Assembly: GCA_016169945.1 (NCBI GenBank)
Contig: JADLSH010000390.1
Coordinates: 186,001 to 250,000 of the forward strand
Length of the DNA stretch: 64,000 bases
Origin: Trachythela sp. YZ-2020
Lineage: Eukaryota > Cnidaria > Anthozoa > Malacalcyonacea > Clavulariidae
Reading direction: 5' to 3'
Part shown: piece after piece, positions 11,601-21,000 of the stretch
How positions within the stretch are numbered: the first letter of the stretch is position 1
Layout of the letters: every line of letters starts with the position of its first letter
The notes under the pieces: generated by a model
What the model was told of the DNA's origin: nothing
The model's database searches: none
Seen by the model: the letters and a program-made list of their open reading frames with translations, nothing else
Position numbers and translations under genes: made by a program

Positions 11601-14600
11601 ATCGGGATCATCAGCAAAAAAGTAAATATATTCCCATGGTTGATTTCCTAGATCTTTAAGAAATTTTTCTTGTTGAAAATGTTTCATGTTTCTAATCTCA
11701 ACAATGTTTCTTTGATGTTTCTTAGCCATGTTAATTTTTCTAATTGCAAATATAAGACTGTGATCACTAATTCCTGTGTGAATTACCCCAGAATTACAGA
11801 TATTTTCTGGTTTATTGGTAACAAAGTGATCAAGAAGACTGGAAGTTGTCATAGTTACCCGAGTAGATTCTTCAATCAACTGCGATAGTTGATACATTTC
11901 ATATATTGCTTTAAGTGACTTAGTTGCTTGATCCGAATTTATCTTAAGTAGGTCACAATTTAGATCCCCAAGAATAACAACTTCTTTGTTTTCATCATCA
12001 ATTGCTTGAATAAAGCTTTCAAGATGAGTAAAAAATTCAGTTTCTGCACTAGGAGGTCTATACACAGAAATAACAAAAAATGGCTGACTGTGTGGTTTTA
12101 TAATTTCAATGCATACAGCCTCTAGCTCAGGTGGTACTAGATCATTTCTGATATGGTAATTAATCGAGCTACGTAGGTAAATACAAACACCACCCCCTCT
12201 TCTTGATCTGTCTCTTCTAACAATATCATAGCCATCAATGTGAACCATACTATCAGTAATTGTTGAATCAAGCCTGGTTTCATTAAATGCTATAACATCA
12301 AGTTTTTTGTTTGACATTGAAAAGTTGATTTCATCAAAATGCTTTGGTAGGCTAACAATATTCAAAAAGGCCATTTTAAAACCTCTTTGATTGGGAATAG
12401 AACTCAAATCTTTGCAAAAATCGCTACTCACAACTGTACGATTACTACTTACTTTCGTGTCATACGAGCTACATACATTAGGTGTTTCGACCATTCCTCC
12501 TTTTGATTGGAGGGGGTCGGACGTAACCATAAAAAATGCTCATTGTGAGCAGCATTGAGTCGAATTGAACTCAAATAATTACAAAAGGCTTTACCTAACA
12601 CACTATCTCCATTTCTGTTTAGATGTAAGTTTGAGCCATTTAATAGGGATTTGTCAATGTTGTCATTGTCAATGAATGTTAGTTTTTCTTTCTTACTTAA
12701 GTTTTTCAAATACTCATTGAAAGTAGTGATTCGACTAGGGGGTACCTGGTTATCATACCTTTTCGTTACTCCTGACACAGCAACATTCTTTGCATGGTTT
12801 TGGACTTCTTTCACAAGACTTTCCATTTTTGAGGCAACAACTTCCGGTTCATCATGAGCCAAATCGTTTGTTCCCACATGTAATATGATGGTATCATAAT
12901 TTGAATTTCCATCAGCTCCACACCATTCTTCTTTGAACTTTTTATGCACTTGCTTTATTGTTGCTCCACGATATGAGCGACAGTGACTGGCACCTCTAGT
13001 AGCCCTTGAGATTTTTTTGTTTTCAATGTTTTTTATCATTGAATCACCTAATACCAAAACCTTACCAGTTTTGGGTTTCTTGGTGGCATCGATATTAGGT
13101 TTGGTTTTTGAGGTTTGCTTTGCTTGGCAACCTTCGTAGCTTGTTTTCTTATTTGACCGATAGGTTTCGATTTGTTCACTGAAGTCGGAATTGGTGGGCG
13201 GCGTTTCAGTGATGCTTTCGGGAGTTTCTTCTACTTGTAGACCTTCATATTGGTTTGATGTTTTCGGGGGTAATACTGTATTACTATATGCTTTCAGGTT
13301 GTTGGAGGTACTCTTCGTCTCGACAGTAACCCATAAGATGATTGTCCTCGGTTAACTGGTGAATAGTGTTTTGTTGCTTCACAAGTTCATCGACCATTTT
13401 GTTATTTTTAAGTTTTAATGACTCAATGGTAGCATCGAATTCAGAAGCTCTATTCAATGAGTTTTCCTCGTCGTGTTTTAGTCTTTCCTCTAGTTGATGA
13501 AGACGAGTTACAACCATCTCAAACTTGTCTTGAATCGTGGTTTGGTCGATTTCTAGCTCATCAAACGTTGGCGAAGGAAGGGGCAATAATATGGCAGCGT
13601 CCACGTGCTTCGTGTTGTTGTCGCTTGTCTCGGTTTCGTTGTGGGCATATTTCAAGAAGAGATTCCTTAGTTCGTCTTTTTTGTCTTTCATTATCGATAT
13701 TTTCTTTGTCTTTGGTCCATGCCACTTGAAGACCAATTCCTCGTTGAAATTGGAATGAATTTTCACGTCGCCACCGGGTGATTTAACCTTCGTCAAATGC
13801 AAAACTGTGTTGGCGAAGTGCTTTAATTCGCTTGTATTCCCTTGCCATAAAAGCTGCGAGCCACGAAGTACAAGCAGATTATTTTTGAAAGTCGAACTAT
13901 CAACTTGATCGCTTCGATGTAGAGAATTTGAGTTCGAATTTATCGAACATGCGGAGTTCAAAATTTCCTGACTAGCCGCCATTAGGCTGTGGTGAGGTGG
14001 TCTGAAATTTCGCGCGAAATATCTCGAGAAGTACGTTGCGAGACAACTCCAACTTTGTATCAGTAGGATCAGCGAGAAATTAGGAACAATTTGGAATGTA
14101 GTTTATCCGAAACTTATAATTTAAAGGCGAGAAAATGTTAAAAACCCAGAGAGTCGAAGAGTGATGCAGCCGCGGTGTAATACGATCAGTGTAATTCTGA
14201 TTCTTTCTTCGTGTACAGGTCACAGAATTTATCGCTGTATAGAACTGCCTTGTTTTTTAAGAAATATTTTTCTATTTATGAAGGATACATTCAGTTCAAA
14301 CATTTTAGGGCAAAAATAAGTGCTGTTTTAAACAGAACGAAGCAATTATATAAAGTATTAACCAATACAAGTATTGCCTTATGCTGCACAATTGTGTGTC
14401 CTCTACACGTTGTAAGAGCCCGTATACTTATATTCAAGCGTGTTTTAAGACCATTGAAAGTGACATATCCTCACACAGGCACGTTAGAGTGCACCGTAAT
14501 TCTCTGACATGATTTTGTTTTACTATTTACAGGGAATGTAGAGGTCGTTAATGGACAAGTAACAATTTGCGTAGACGCATTGAAGGGAACATGTAACAGA

Positions 14601-14696
14601 ACACAGTGCAAGTATTATCATAAACCTATCAAACCCGGACACGCTAAAAAGGTCCATAAAAATGAACAAGATCGTGGACAGTCACCTTTAGTTTAA
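2683..14696 (+). CDS. mbnl: Muscleblind-like CCCH zinc-finger splicing regulator (3' eight exons, first exon off-window)
   Basis: Spliced CDS as I read it: 2683..2832, 4062..4214, 4751..4978, 5501..5548, 5879..6026, 6792..6859, 7570..7675, 14533..14696. Every junction has AG/GT borders and matching phase, giving 354 visible codons and a TAA at 14694-14696. Muscleblind proteins bind YGCY-type RNA through paired CCCH fingers and control alternative splicing, RNA localisation and stability. Exon 1 here holds the second half of finger 2 (RCERESCKYFHPP). Finger 3 is C103-x7-C-x6-C-x3-H and finger 4 is C139-x7-C-x4-C-x3-H. A Q/N/A/P/T-rich linker carries the KSRKRP motif. Unusually, two more fingers follow: C280-x7-C-x4-C-x3-H and C313-x7-C-x4-C-x3-H. 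The latter is in the terminal exon, 6.9 kb downstream of the previous one. Vertebrate and fly proteins have four fingers. The ATG exon with finger 1 was not found and probably lies left of base 1. The gene symbol is by family, not by orthology test. Confidence 0.93.
3022..3291. repeat. Inverted repeat (foldback element) in a muscleblind intron
   Basis: Bases 3037-3124 are nearly complementary to 3153-3241 (shared ATAGTTACTATTGTTC and GTTTTCGCAAAC blocks). Outer arms at 3022-3043 and about 3268-3291 pair as well. A transcript would form a hairpin of roughly 90 bp or more. No coding capacity. It is probably a non-autonomous DNA element; target duplications are not obvious. Confidence 0.8.
3309..3532. 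repeat. Second inverted repeat in the same intron
   Basis: The arm at 3309-3364 (GACGATCTTCTTTGTTCA core) is complementary to 3480-3532 (TGAACAAAGAAGATCGTC core), with a spacer of about 115 bp. It lies 20 bp after the preceding hairpin, so one intron carries two foldback structures in a row. Confidence 0.75.
6211..6430. repeat. 21-bp minisatellite, 10 full copies
   Basis: A unit that starts ATCAATCAAATTG and ends CTAAATGG is repeated ten times without visible change, then a partial copy follows. The unit is seven codons long, so frames stay open on both strands (SIKLLNG one way, LIDPFSN the other). It lies in the intron between the 5879 and 6792 muscleblind exons. I see no splice sites that would make it coding, so I treat it as a non-coding minisatellite. 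Confidence 0.9.
6541..6668. mobile_element. Hairpin MITE, copy 1 of a three-copy family
   Basis: The ends CGTTTTCCACTTC and GAAGTGGAAAACGC are inverted repeats followed by pairing CGTATCGTA/TACGATACG blocks, with a centre of about 70 bp. Related copies occur at 8999-9104 and, more diverged, about 28362-28510. No coding capacity. Confidence 0.7.
6910..7060. repeat. Degenerate TTTG and GGTAT-type microsatellites
   Basis: A TTTG run (about 6926-6943) is followed by an irregular tract of TGGTATGG and GGTATGGTGT words. Open frames here on the minus strand (PYHTTPYHTT) are repeat artefacts. Confidence 0.8.
7212..7370. mobile_element. 159-bp dispersed repeat with perfect hairpin, copy 1
   Basis: This block recurs at 46644-46802 with only one difference that I can see. 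It contains a perfect 16-bp inverted repeat (TCTACTAGCAGGATAT at 7281-7296, complement 7303-7318) with a 6-nt loop. On the minus strand it opens a frame MAGRFGQLNEEEIQVLLE, which resembles the N-termini of tyrosine-recombinase (Crypton-like) domesticated proteins; that comparison is tentative. The near identity of copies 39 kb apart suggests recent mobility. Confidence 0.7.
7738..7862. repeat. Cluster of six perfect TGACGTCA (CRE) palindromes
   Basis: TGACGTCA occurs at 7738, 7775, 7791, 7823, 7839 and 7855. Spacings are 37, 16, 32, 16 and 16 bp, so it is a 16-bp periodic array with some decayed units (for example TGAGGTCA at 7807). It starts 62 bp after the donor of the 7570-7675 muscleblind exon. 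TGACGTCA is the canonical CREB/ATF site. Whether the array is an enhancer or just a minisatellite cannot be told from sequence. Confidence 0.75.
8090..8998. other. Non-coding intron sequence
   Basis: Part of the last muscleblind intron. Inverted GGGCAAGT/ACTTGCCC motifs occur near 8535-8590 and 8930-8990, perhaps ends of a decayed element. I see no gene in this stretch. Confidence 0.5.
8999..9104. mobile_element. Hairpin MITE, copy 2
   Basis: Shares TTTTCCACTTCAACCGTATCG with the copy at 6541-6668 and ends in CAGTGGAAAACAGGG. It is shortened and diverged at the right side. Confidence 0.6.
9558..12530 (-). pseudogene. LINE ORF2: endonuclease and reverse transcriptase, frameshifted
   Basis: The start at 12530 overlaps the ORF1 end by about 80 bases. 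The endonuclease domain shows NETRLDS, YRPPS, GDLNCDLLK and the SDHSL catalytic end. The reverse transcriptase follows with PGNYRPIS, FRKFHSTATALL, GVPQGSILGP and the FADD catalytic box (about 10393). One missing base near 10640 breaks the frame inside the DLK-AFDTVDH motif. A second shift near 10215 separates the thumb/C-terminal part (LNELGWQPL, ending FEHKIATHNC). The gene would nick target DNA and copy LINE RNA; these frameshifts abolish it. Confidence 0.9.
12449..13982 (-). pseudogene. LINE ORF1: coiled coil plus SGNH/GDSL-type hydrolase domain
   Basis: The N-terminal frame 13284-13982 (232 codons) ends in a heptad-like coiled coil (LHQLEERL, LKLKNNKMVDEL). The downstream frame from about 13330 to 12449 holds an SGNH-hydrolase-like domain. 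Its blocks are VLGDSMI, a HVGTND block and a final LNRNGDSVLGK. The two frames are offset by one base near 13320-13340, so they were probably one protein. CR1-type ORF1 proteins with an esterase-like domain are known in several animals. Confidence 0.8.
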
Positions 14697-14772
14697 TGTA
14701 CTGAAATATATGTATACATACAATTGCATTTAAATGTGGATTATATCTGTAGTACTGATTTGTTCTACCGTT
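14697..14772 (+). other. Start of muscleblind 3' UTR
   Basis: Sequence after the TAA at 14694-14696. No clear AATAAA signal was recognised in the first bases, so the transcript end is unknown. Confidence 0.4.
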
Positions 14773-14970
14773 TACACACGTAAAAATCTCACATCTTCTC
14801 AACGAGATGTGTTCGCAACAGACTTGTAGCAAGCTGTCAACAAGCCATTGACAACCTGTCGACAAACTAGGAACAAGCAGTGCGAACACATCCTGATAAC
14901 AAGCTGTTGAAACAGCATTGGTTCAAGTCTTCTGTAGATTATATACAACTTGTGCGTTTTTACGTGTGTA
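14773..14970. mobile_element. MITE with TACACACGTAAAAA terminal inverted repeats
   Basis: TACACACGTAAAAA at the left is matched by TTTTTACGTGTGTA at the right (14957-14970). Inside are CTTGTAGCAAGCTGTCAAC-like words that are repeated and inverted. Related termini appear near 31474-31512. No coding capacity. Confidence 0.65.
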
Positions 14971-14999
14971 TCCCAGTATTGTTTGTAACAACTTATGAA

Positions 15000-15835
15000 T
15001 GATGGTAAATAATTAACTTTGTTACAAAGTTTATTAGATACGTTGAACTCTGTAAATAGACTGGAATAATAACTCAATAGATTTGGTTCTATGGTTGGTT
15101 ACGTTGAGGTGGCAATACTTCACCATAGGAAATACGATTACATATTTTTATTTGCGAAACATGTTTTCACTTGTTTTGAACCCATATTTAACTGTGAAGA
15201 ATAACTGCATAGTTAAACACTCTTATATACAACACATCAGATATAATGCATGGTTAATTATATCGTCATGTTTCGCGTACTCTAGGGTTAGGGTTGTGAT
15301 TTGGGTCAAGATCAAAGATAAATATATTCGTGCACGTGAGGATGTCACCGATAGAAGGTATAAAGGCCAGAAAACATAGAAAAAAACACGGCTTTTTCAT
15401 CGTGATTCGTATTGTTCGTGGATTATTTCAGTAGTTCAACCATTATGGTTAAAGTAATTAAATTTATCAACTTTCAACCTATAGTTTGGCGACCATCATA
15501 TTTTGCTTCAAGCATGGCGGCCAAGTTATCAATCCAGTCACATTATAGAGTTCAATGTTGGTACGAAACCATTATTAATTAATGTGAGCACAAAATAAGT
15601 ATATATTTTCTGGAAACTCAACCAAAGTCTTTGTTTATCTTTTTCTTCAGGTAAACTTTGTAAACGCTTAAAGCAATGACAACGGGGACATTATGATTTA
15701 TACGAGCGAAAGTAAGCAGCGAGGAGATGGGTGGGGGTCGAAAAATGAGTACCCTCTGACTGCTTGTGAAAATGTTGATAATTATGGACGACCCCCGAAC
15801 ATTTAACAAATTAGATATGGCAATAAAAATTTAGT
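15000..15835. other. Intergenic, nothing recognised
   Basis: AT-rich sequence with only short chance frames. No repeat or gene was identified. Confidence 0.4.
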
Positions 15836-16068
15836 TTGTCTCATTTGAAAGAACTTTTAAAATTATATATAAATCTCCCTTACCGATTTTTGGTATCTTT
15901 CTTCGTTCTTGAGATATTTTGACAGAAATAATCATAAATCAGCGAGCTAGCTGCCCGCCATCTTGGATTTTTGTGGATATGCATGTTACGTCACAAGCAG
16001 GGTCACGCAAGTATTTTATCCAGAATGCCAATGGTCATTATAAGCCCAAAATTTCCAACAACAATAGT

Positions 16069-16252
16069 CACACTCGCCTCTGCATGTCAAAATCCTTCCC
16101 TCACCCTTAAAGTCCCCTTCTGCAAATCCAACACATTCCAAGCGTCCTACTTCAACCGACTAGTCAAACTATCGAACTACACCTGTAAAGTTCTACCTCC
16201 TACCAGCTTCGCCAACCTCTCCTCCTTTAAAAGAAACATTAAAAACCTATAA
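16069..16252 (+). pseudogene. C-terminal tail of a LINE reverse transcriptase
   Basis: The frame ends ASYFNRLVKLSNYTCKV..PPTSFANLSSFKRNIKNL and then stops. This pattern (F.R.V.LWN..., SFKR..K) is typical of the last residues of LINE ORF2 proteins. It lies inside the inverted-repeat element and is 5' truncated. Confidence 0.6.
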
Positions 16253-16305
16253 AAACTTGCTTGGGACAATATTTGACAGAAATGCCATGCACCTGGTCAT
16301 TAGTG

Positions 16306-16448
16306 CTACCTCCTCCTCAGGCCCTTTTTCCCGCGGGCGGGTGATATTTTGCATCAGGGGAAAGACGCATTTTTTATGCCGCCCGTGCGTCCCTTCCCTA
16401 ATTTTCCAAGCCCGCTCCAATTAATAAAGCGCCTGTGGAGGAGGTAGT
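16306..16448. mobile_element. 143-bp MITE with 8-bp target duplication
   Basis: CTACCTCCTCC at the left and GGAGGAGGTAG at the right form terminal inverted repeats. The exact word CATTAGTG flanks both sides (16298-16305 and 16449-16456). An 8-bp duplication is the hallmark of hAT-type transposition. It is GC-rich (CCCGCGGGCGGG) compared with its surroundings. Confidence 0.8.
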
Positions 16449-16959
16449 CATTAGTGCGTGACTGTCCATGTTGTAGAACTTAACTAGTTATGTATGATGT
16501 TTGTGTTGTATTGTATTGTGCTGATTTGTCTAGTTTTATGTTTAGAAATGGTAAGCACCTTGTATGGGAATTTATGTCCCGTTCGTGCTTTATATTGTCC
16601 ATTTGGGTATTCTACTAAGTCTACTAATTTTTTTTTATAGACCTGTTATTTATACGGTAGAATTCTCAATAAAATTGTTAAAAGTAAAATTATACTTCGG
16701 TCACTATTTCAAATAACAAATTGACTGACAACTTTTTAAACATCTACTAATTATTATTTGGTCTCCTAGGAGTCGTTTTATATGGCTAACCCTGCTTGTG
16801 ACGTCACTAAAACTACCGTTAATGAGAAGAAAAAATCCAAGATAGCGGCCAGCTCATTGTTTTAAGTCAAAATATTTCAAGAACTAAGTAAAATACGCAA
16901 AATCGGTAAGGGAGATTTATATATAATTTTAAAAGTTCTTTCAAAATTTTAAATCAAAG

Positions 16960-18017
16960 AATCATAAACATTTGAATGCTCTTTTAATTATTACGTATTA
17001 ATTTAAATAAATTAAATCAAATAATCCAACATGGTATTTACACGTTTCAAAATTATTGTAGTTACAGAAATAATAGATCAAAACTTTCTAACAAAAAATA
17101 ACAATTTCTTATTAAAAATAGACAATAAAACTGCATGCAAGATATTTTATTGGATGCTTCATTTTATTAAATAAAAGAAAAATATTTGAGCCTTACGTAT
17201 CACTAAATCAATAACAAAAATAAATTTAAATGGCAATGGTATACTGCGTATGGCCAAAGTAAGGAACTGGGACACAGTGCGAATTTCCTTTCGCTCGCTT
17301 TTCCAACTTTATTGGCAGTATTGCCGGATATCGCATGTTCTATAATTCTATTCACCTGACCACAGCACAGCCCATGCGAATTATCTGTATTGTGAGTATC
17401 GCATATCGATTCACGTTTCAATTTGTAATCAAGGTCAGTTGTCTAATAACTGACTAAATGTCTTGGGGAATTTAACAAATTTAAAATGTTTCAAATGGAA
17501 TTTTTAATTTTATGCGTAATGCATATTATTGAGATCGGTTCTGCTTCTTATAATTGTCAAATAACATTCCCGTAGAGTCCCGTAACATTTTTCATTATTT
17601 TTATTATTAACTCGATTTGATTGTCGTGTAGTATAAGTCAGTTCGGAGTTTCGACTGCGCATCCAAATGACGCGTTCTGAGTCGGGAAAAAATTGCAGTT
17701 GAATCACAACATGTAGCTGAGACTGGATGAATTAAGATATGCATATCGAATTATTCAATTGTTCAATCATCCCTTCATGCTTTATATTCATACACAATAG
17801 AACTGTTCTGTAAAACAAAATATAGAAAGGTGTAATTCAGGGAATATTTTTTATAAAATGAAACGAGTCAACCCTGCAAAAAATTCTTGTTCTCTAAAGA
17901 GCTTTTGACATTTTGAAATCATTCACGTTTAGTCACATTTTTAGGACATTTCATCCCGAGTAAATTAAACGTGCAGTTTGAACTCCGAACTGGCTTATCT
18001 TTACTTCTTCCAATTTT
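16960..18017. other. Region 3' of the ovo-like gene, probably including its 3' UTR
   Basis: AT-rich, only chance frames. The ovo-like stop codon is at 18018, so minus-strand 3' UTR should extend leftwards from there. Its end is not evident. Confidence 0.4.
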
Positions 18018-21000
18018 CTAACTTGCTTCCATTTCTACCCTTCTTGCTCTCGCCATTTTTGTTGCTAGGCTTCTCTTAAACCTCGTTTTAGCAGCAGATT
18101 CTGGATGTTTTTCTTGTAAATGTTTCATGTAATCTCCACTTTCTTGGAAAGTCTCGCCACAATCTTCACAAACAAAAAGTTTAGCTCTCCGTTCTCGGAA
18201 ACCGTATTCATAAACAACACCATGTACTCGTGTTTTGTGAGCTTCAAGGGAGCAACGTTGCGTAAACGCCTTCTCACAGAGATTACATTTAAAAGGTTTG
18301 ATACCAGTGTGAGTTCGAACATGGCGTTTTAAATCAAACGTGTCATTAAAACCTTTATCACAATATGGACATTGATAACGTTTATAGAAAGAATGAGTTT
18401 TCATATGTCTGTTTAATAATCTTTGCAAGGAAAAGGTGCTTTTACATACATGACATTCATATTTCTTCTCGTTCCCGCCATTTTCCATTATAAGATGTTG
18501 TTGCAGTATCTGTGGGGCTGTAACGACATTCCCATTGGTCAACGAGACAGTAGTTGTAGTAATACTTAGTGGTAGAGTGCTGGAATCTGATTTACCATTA
18601 TGCATACGGTTCTGCGCAGAAATGACGTCAGAAACGGGAGGTATTTGTTCTTTGGGTAGGACTCGTGTGGGTAATATGGTATCATAATGGATATATGGTT
18701 GATAACAGAAGTTAGGATGGACATATTGTACAGGAATGGGAGTTGTCACGTGATCTGTTCTGATTGGTTGATGGTTTGAGAAGACATAGATTGGTGTAGC
18801 TCCAGTTGGAAATAATTGAGGGACACTTTGGCTTGAAATAAGAGGAGTTTGTATATTATCTTTTTCTTTATCAAGTTGTCTTTCTTTAACTTTTGTCAAT
18901 TTTTTAGGGCTTCCATGATTCACCTTGCTTCCCTCTTTCTCTGCTGTTACTGCGCGTTCGTTACTCTCTTCACTGGAATCTAAATAGTGAAGATTCACAT
19001 GTTATATAATAATCTGTGAGGTGAAACACTCGCTTAATAATCCAGTTCTGAATGTCCCAACCAGAGATCGAGCCTAAGGTGTTGTATATAATATACAAGC
19101 GCTCTGAGCTACTGTGTTGACCTGTTGTGACTTGTGGTGTCCTAATGGAGTAGAAAACGTGCTAACAGTTTCGACTTCTGGATACCTTAAGTTTCTACAC
19201 TGCTGCGGGAAGAAGCAATTACTGTACTATTCATATGTTAATATTCATCACATGGCTCATAGGCGGCGGAAGATATGTATTATTGGAGGGGCATAGAATG
19301 TAGCGCCGAAGGCGCTATCAACGTTAGGGGGTCTGGGGGAATCCTCCCGCAGAACATTTTTGAAATCTAGTATCTCTGAAAATGCATTTCCTGCATTCTG
19401 TGGGAGAATTTCATGCAAATTTCAACGTTACAAGCTTTCATCTCGAGTACTAAAAACATTATAGTTCAATAATAATCTAATATTCAACATTTGTTATATA
19501 AACATATTTAATTGAAAGACTGAAACAGGGGGGGGGGCCTTAGCCCCCCATTTCCCTACTTTTTAAAAGTTGGGGGGCTTTAGCCCCCCGTTCCGCCGCC
19601 TATGACATAGCTCATGTTGTGCACGTTCACAAATATTAACTTACAGTTCACATGGATCTCTCTTTTTAAATACTGTATATTTAATCTCGATTTGTACCTT
19701 AACTGCAGATTATGCTGATGGGGTCGTGAATCTACCACTATATATCCTGACTCACCCTGTCAAAATTCCATGTGGGAGGAAATCAGACTATATGGAGAAA
19801 ATCCACAACTTTCGGCAGAGCGTTGACTATTCCACACAAGTGTTTTTGGGCATGAAGTTGCGCGGACACTACGTCTTAAAGCATCTTTTCCATTAGAAAA
19901 GTGCTCCTTTTCCATTGTTTCTGGGAAAAGGGCACTTAAAGGAAAGTTTGGGGGGGAGGGGGGGGCGAACATGTATACCCATATGCTCCTTGGTTTCTAC
20001 ACCACAGAAGCCCTGGGTGTAACGATATATTTTTGTAATAAAAAATTAGTCCAGAACATGAAATGCGTGAATGCAGATCATGGAATTCCCAGACTATTAT
20101 TGTACAAATTGTGTGTGTTAATGCAGTTTAGCCGCTAGCCCGCTATTAACAAATGACTTATTTTCTAGTTTTTATACCAATAATAGTTGGAAAACAGGAG
20201 AAGATCCCATAAGATAATGCGGGAACATTAGGTGTTAACACCATCTCAACTAACTGGTAACATAATATCATGGTAATTTATTTTAGTAGTGCAACACTTA
20301 TTGTGTTTTATATCATACTGTTGATCTTACAGCGTTTTATATTCGTGAACAGACATGTCTTTAATTTGCCTTTCTCGTGACGTATTATAAAAGAGCCTTA
20401 AGGCAATTTTCCATTACAGCCGCTTTGCCCGCGCGGGCGGAGCGACCATGTTTCAACTTTCGCTGTAGGTGTCTAGCATGAGATTTTTTTGTCCGCTTTA
20501 CACCTCGCGGACACGCCTGAAAGTTGAACTACATTTAACTTTCTTGGCGTGCCCGCGCGACTAATTATTCACGTGATTCGAATCGGTCGCTTCGCCCGCG
20601 CGGGCAAAACGACCGTAAAGGCCATTTTCCATTACGGTCGTTTTGTCCGCGCGGGCGAAGCGACCGATTCGAATCACGTGAATAATTAGTCGCACGGGCA
20701 CGCCAAGAGAGTTGAATACAATTCAACTTTCAGGCGTGTCCGCGAGGTGTAAAGCGGACAAAAAAATCTCATGCTAGACACCTACAACGGAAGTTGAAAC
20801 ATGGTCGCTCCGCCCGCGCGGGCAAAGCGACCGTAATGGAAAATGGCCTTAATGGAAAATGGACTTTAGCAAGCGAGGTTTTTGCCAGCACGGACGTCAC
20901 ACGTACGAAATCGAGCCGTTAAACATGGCGACAGTTGTCCTTGCTTGAAATCACGGACGTGAAGTGCATAGATTGCCGTTCTTCATTTCAAGAAAGACCT

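Larger units (their letters stand above)
9329..13990 (-). mobile_element. CR1-like LINE retrotransposon, nearly full length
   Basis: An antisense insertion in the last muscleblind intron. From its 5' side (right) it has a coiled-coil/SGNH ORF1, then an apurinic-type endonuclease plus reverse transcriptase ORF2. The 3' end (left) has AATAAAATCT followed by short ATCTA/ATTAG-type repeats in place of poly(A), as in CR1/L2-type elements. Length is about 4.6 kb. At least one frameshift in ORF1 and two in ORF2 show it is inactive. I could not define target-site duplications. Confidence 0.9.
15836..16955. mobile_element. Composite inverted-repeat element, about 1.1 kb
   Basis: The arm at about 15836-16005 is complementary to about 16780-16955. 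Shared blocks include AAATCTCCCTTACCGATTTT, ATCTTGGATTTTT and GTGACGTCA/TACGTCAC near GCAGGGT. The interior carries a LINE-derived coding tail and a separate small MITE, so it has been invaded repeatedly or captured foreign sequence. Confidence 0.7.
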
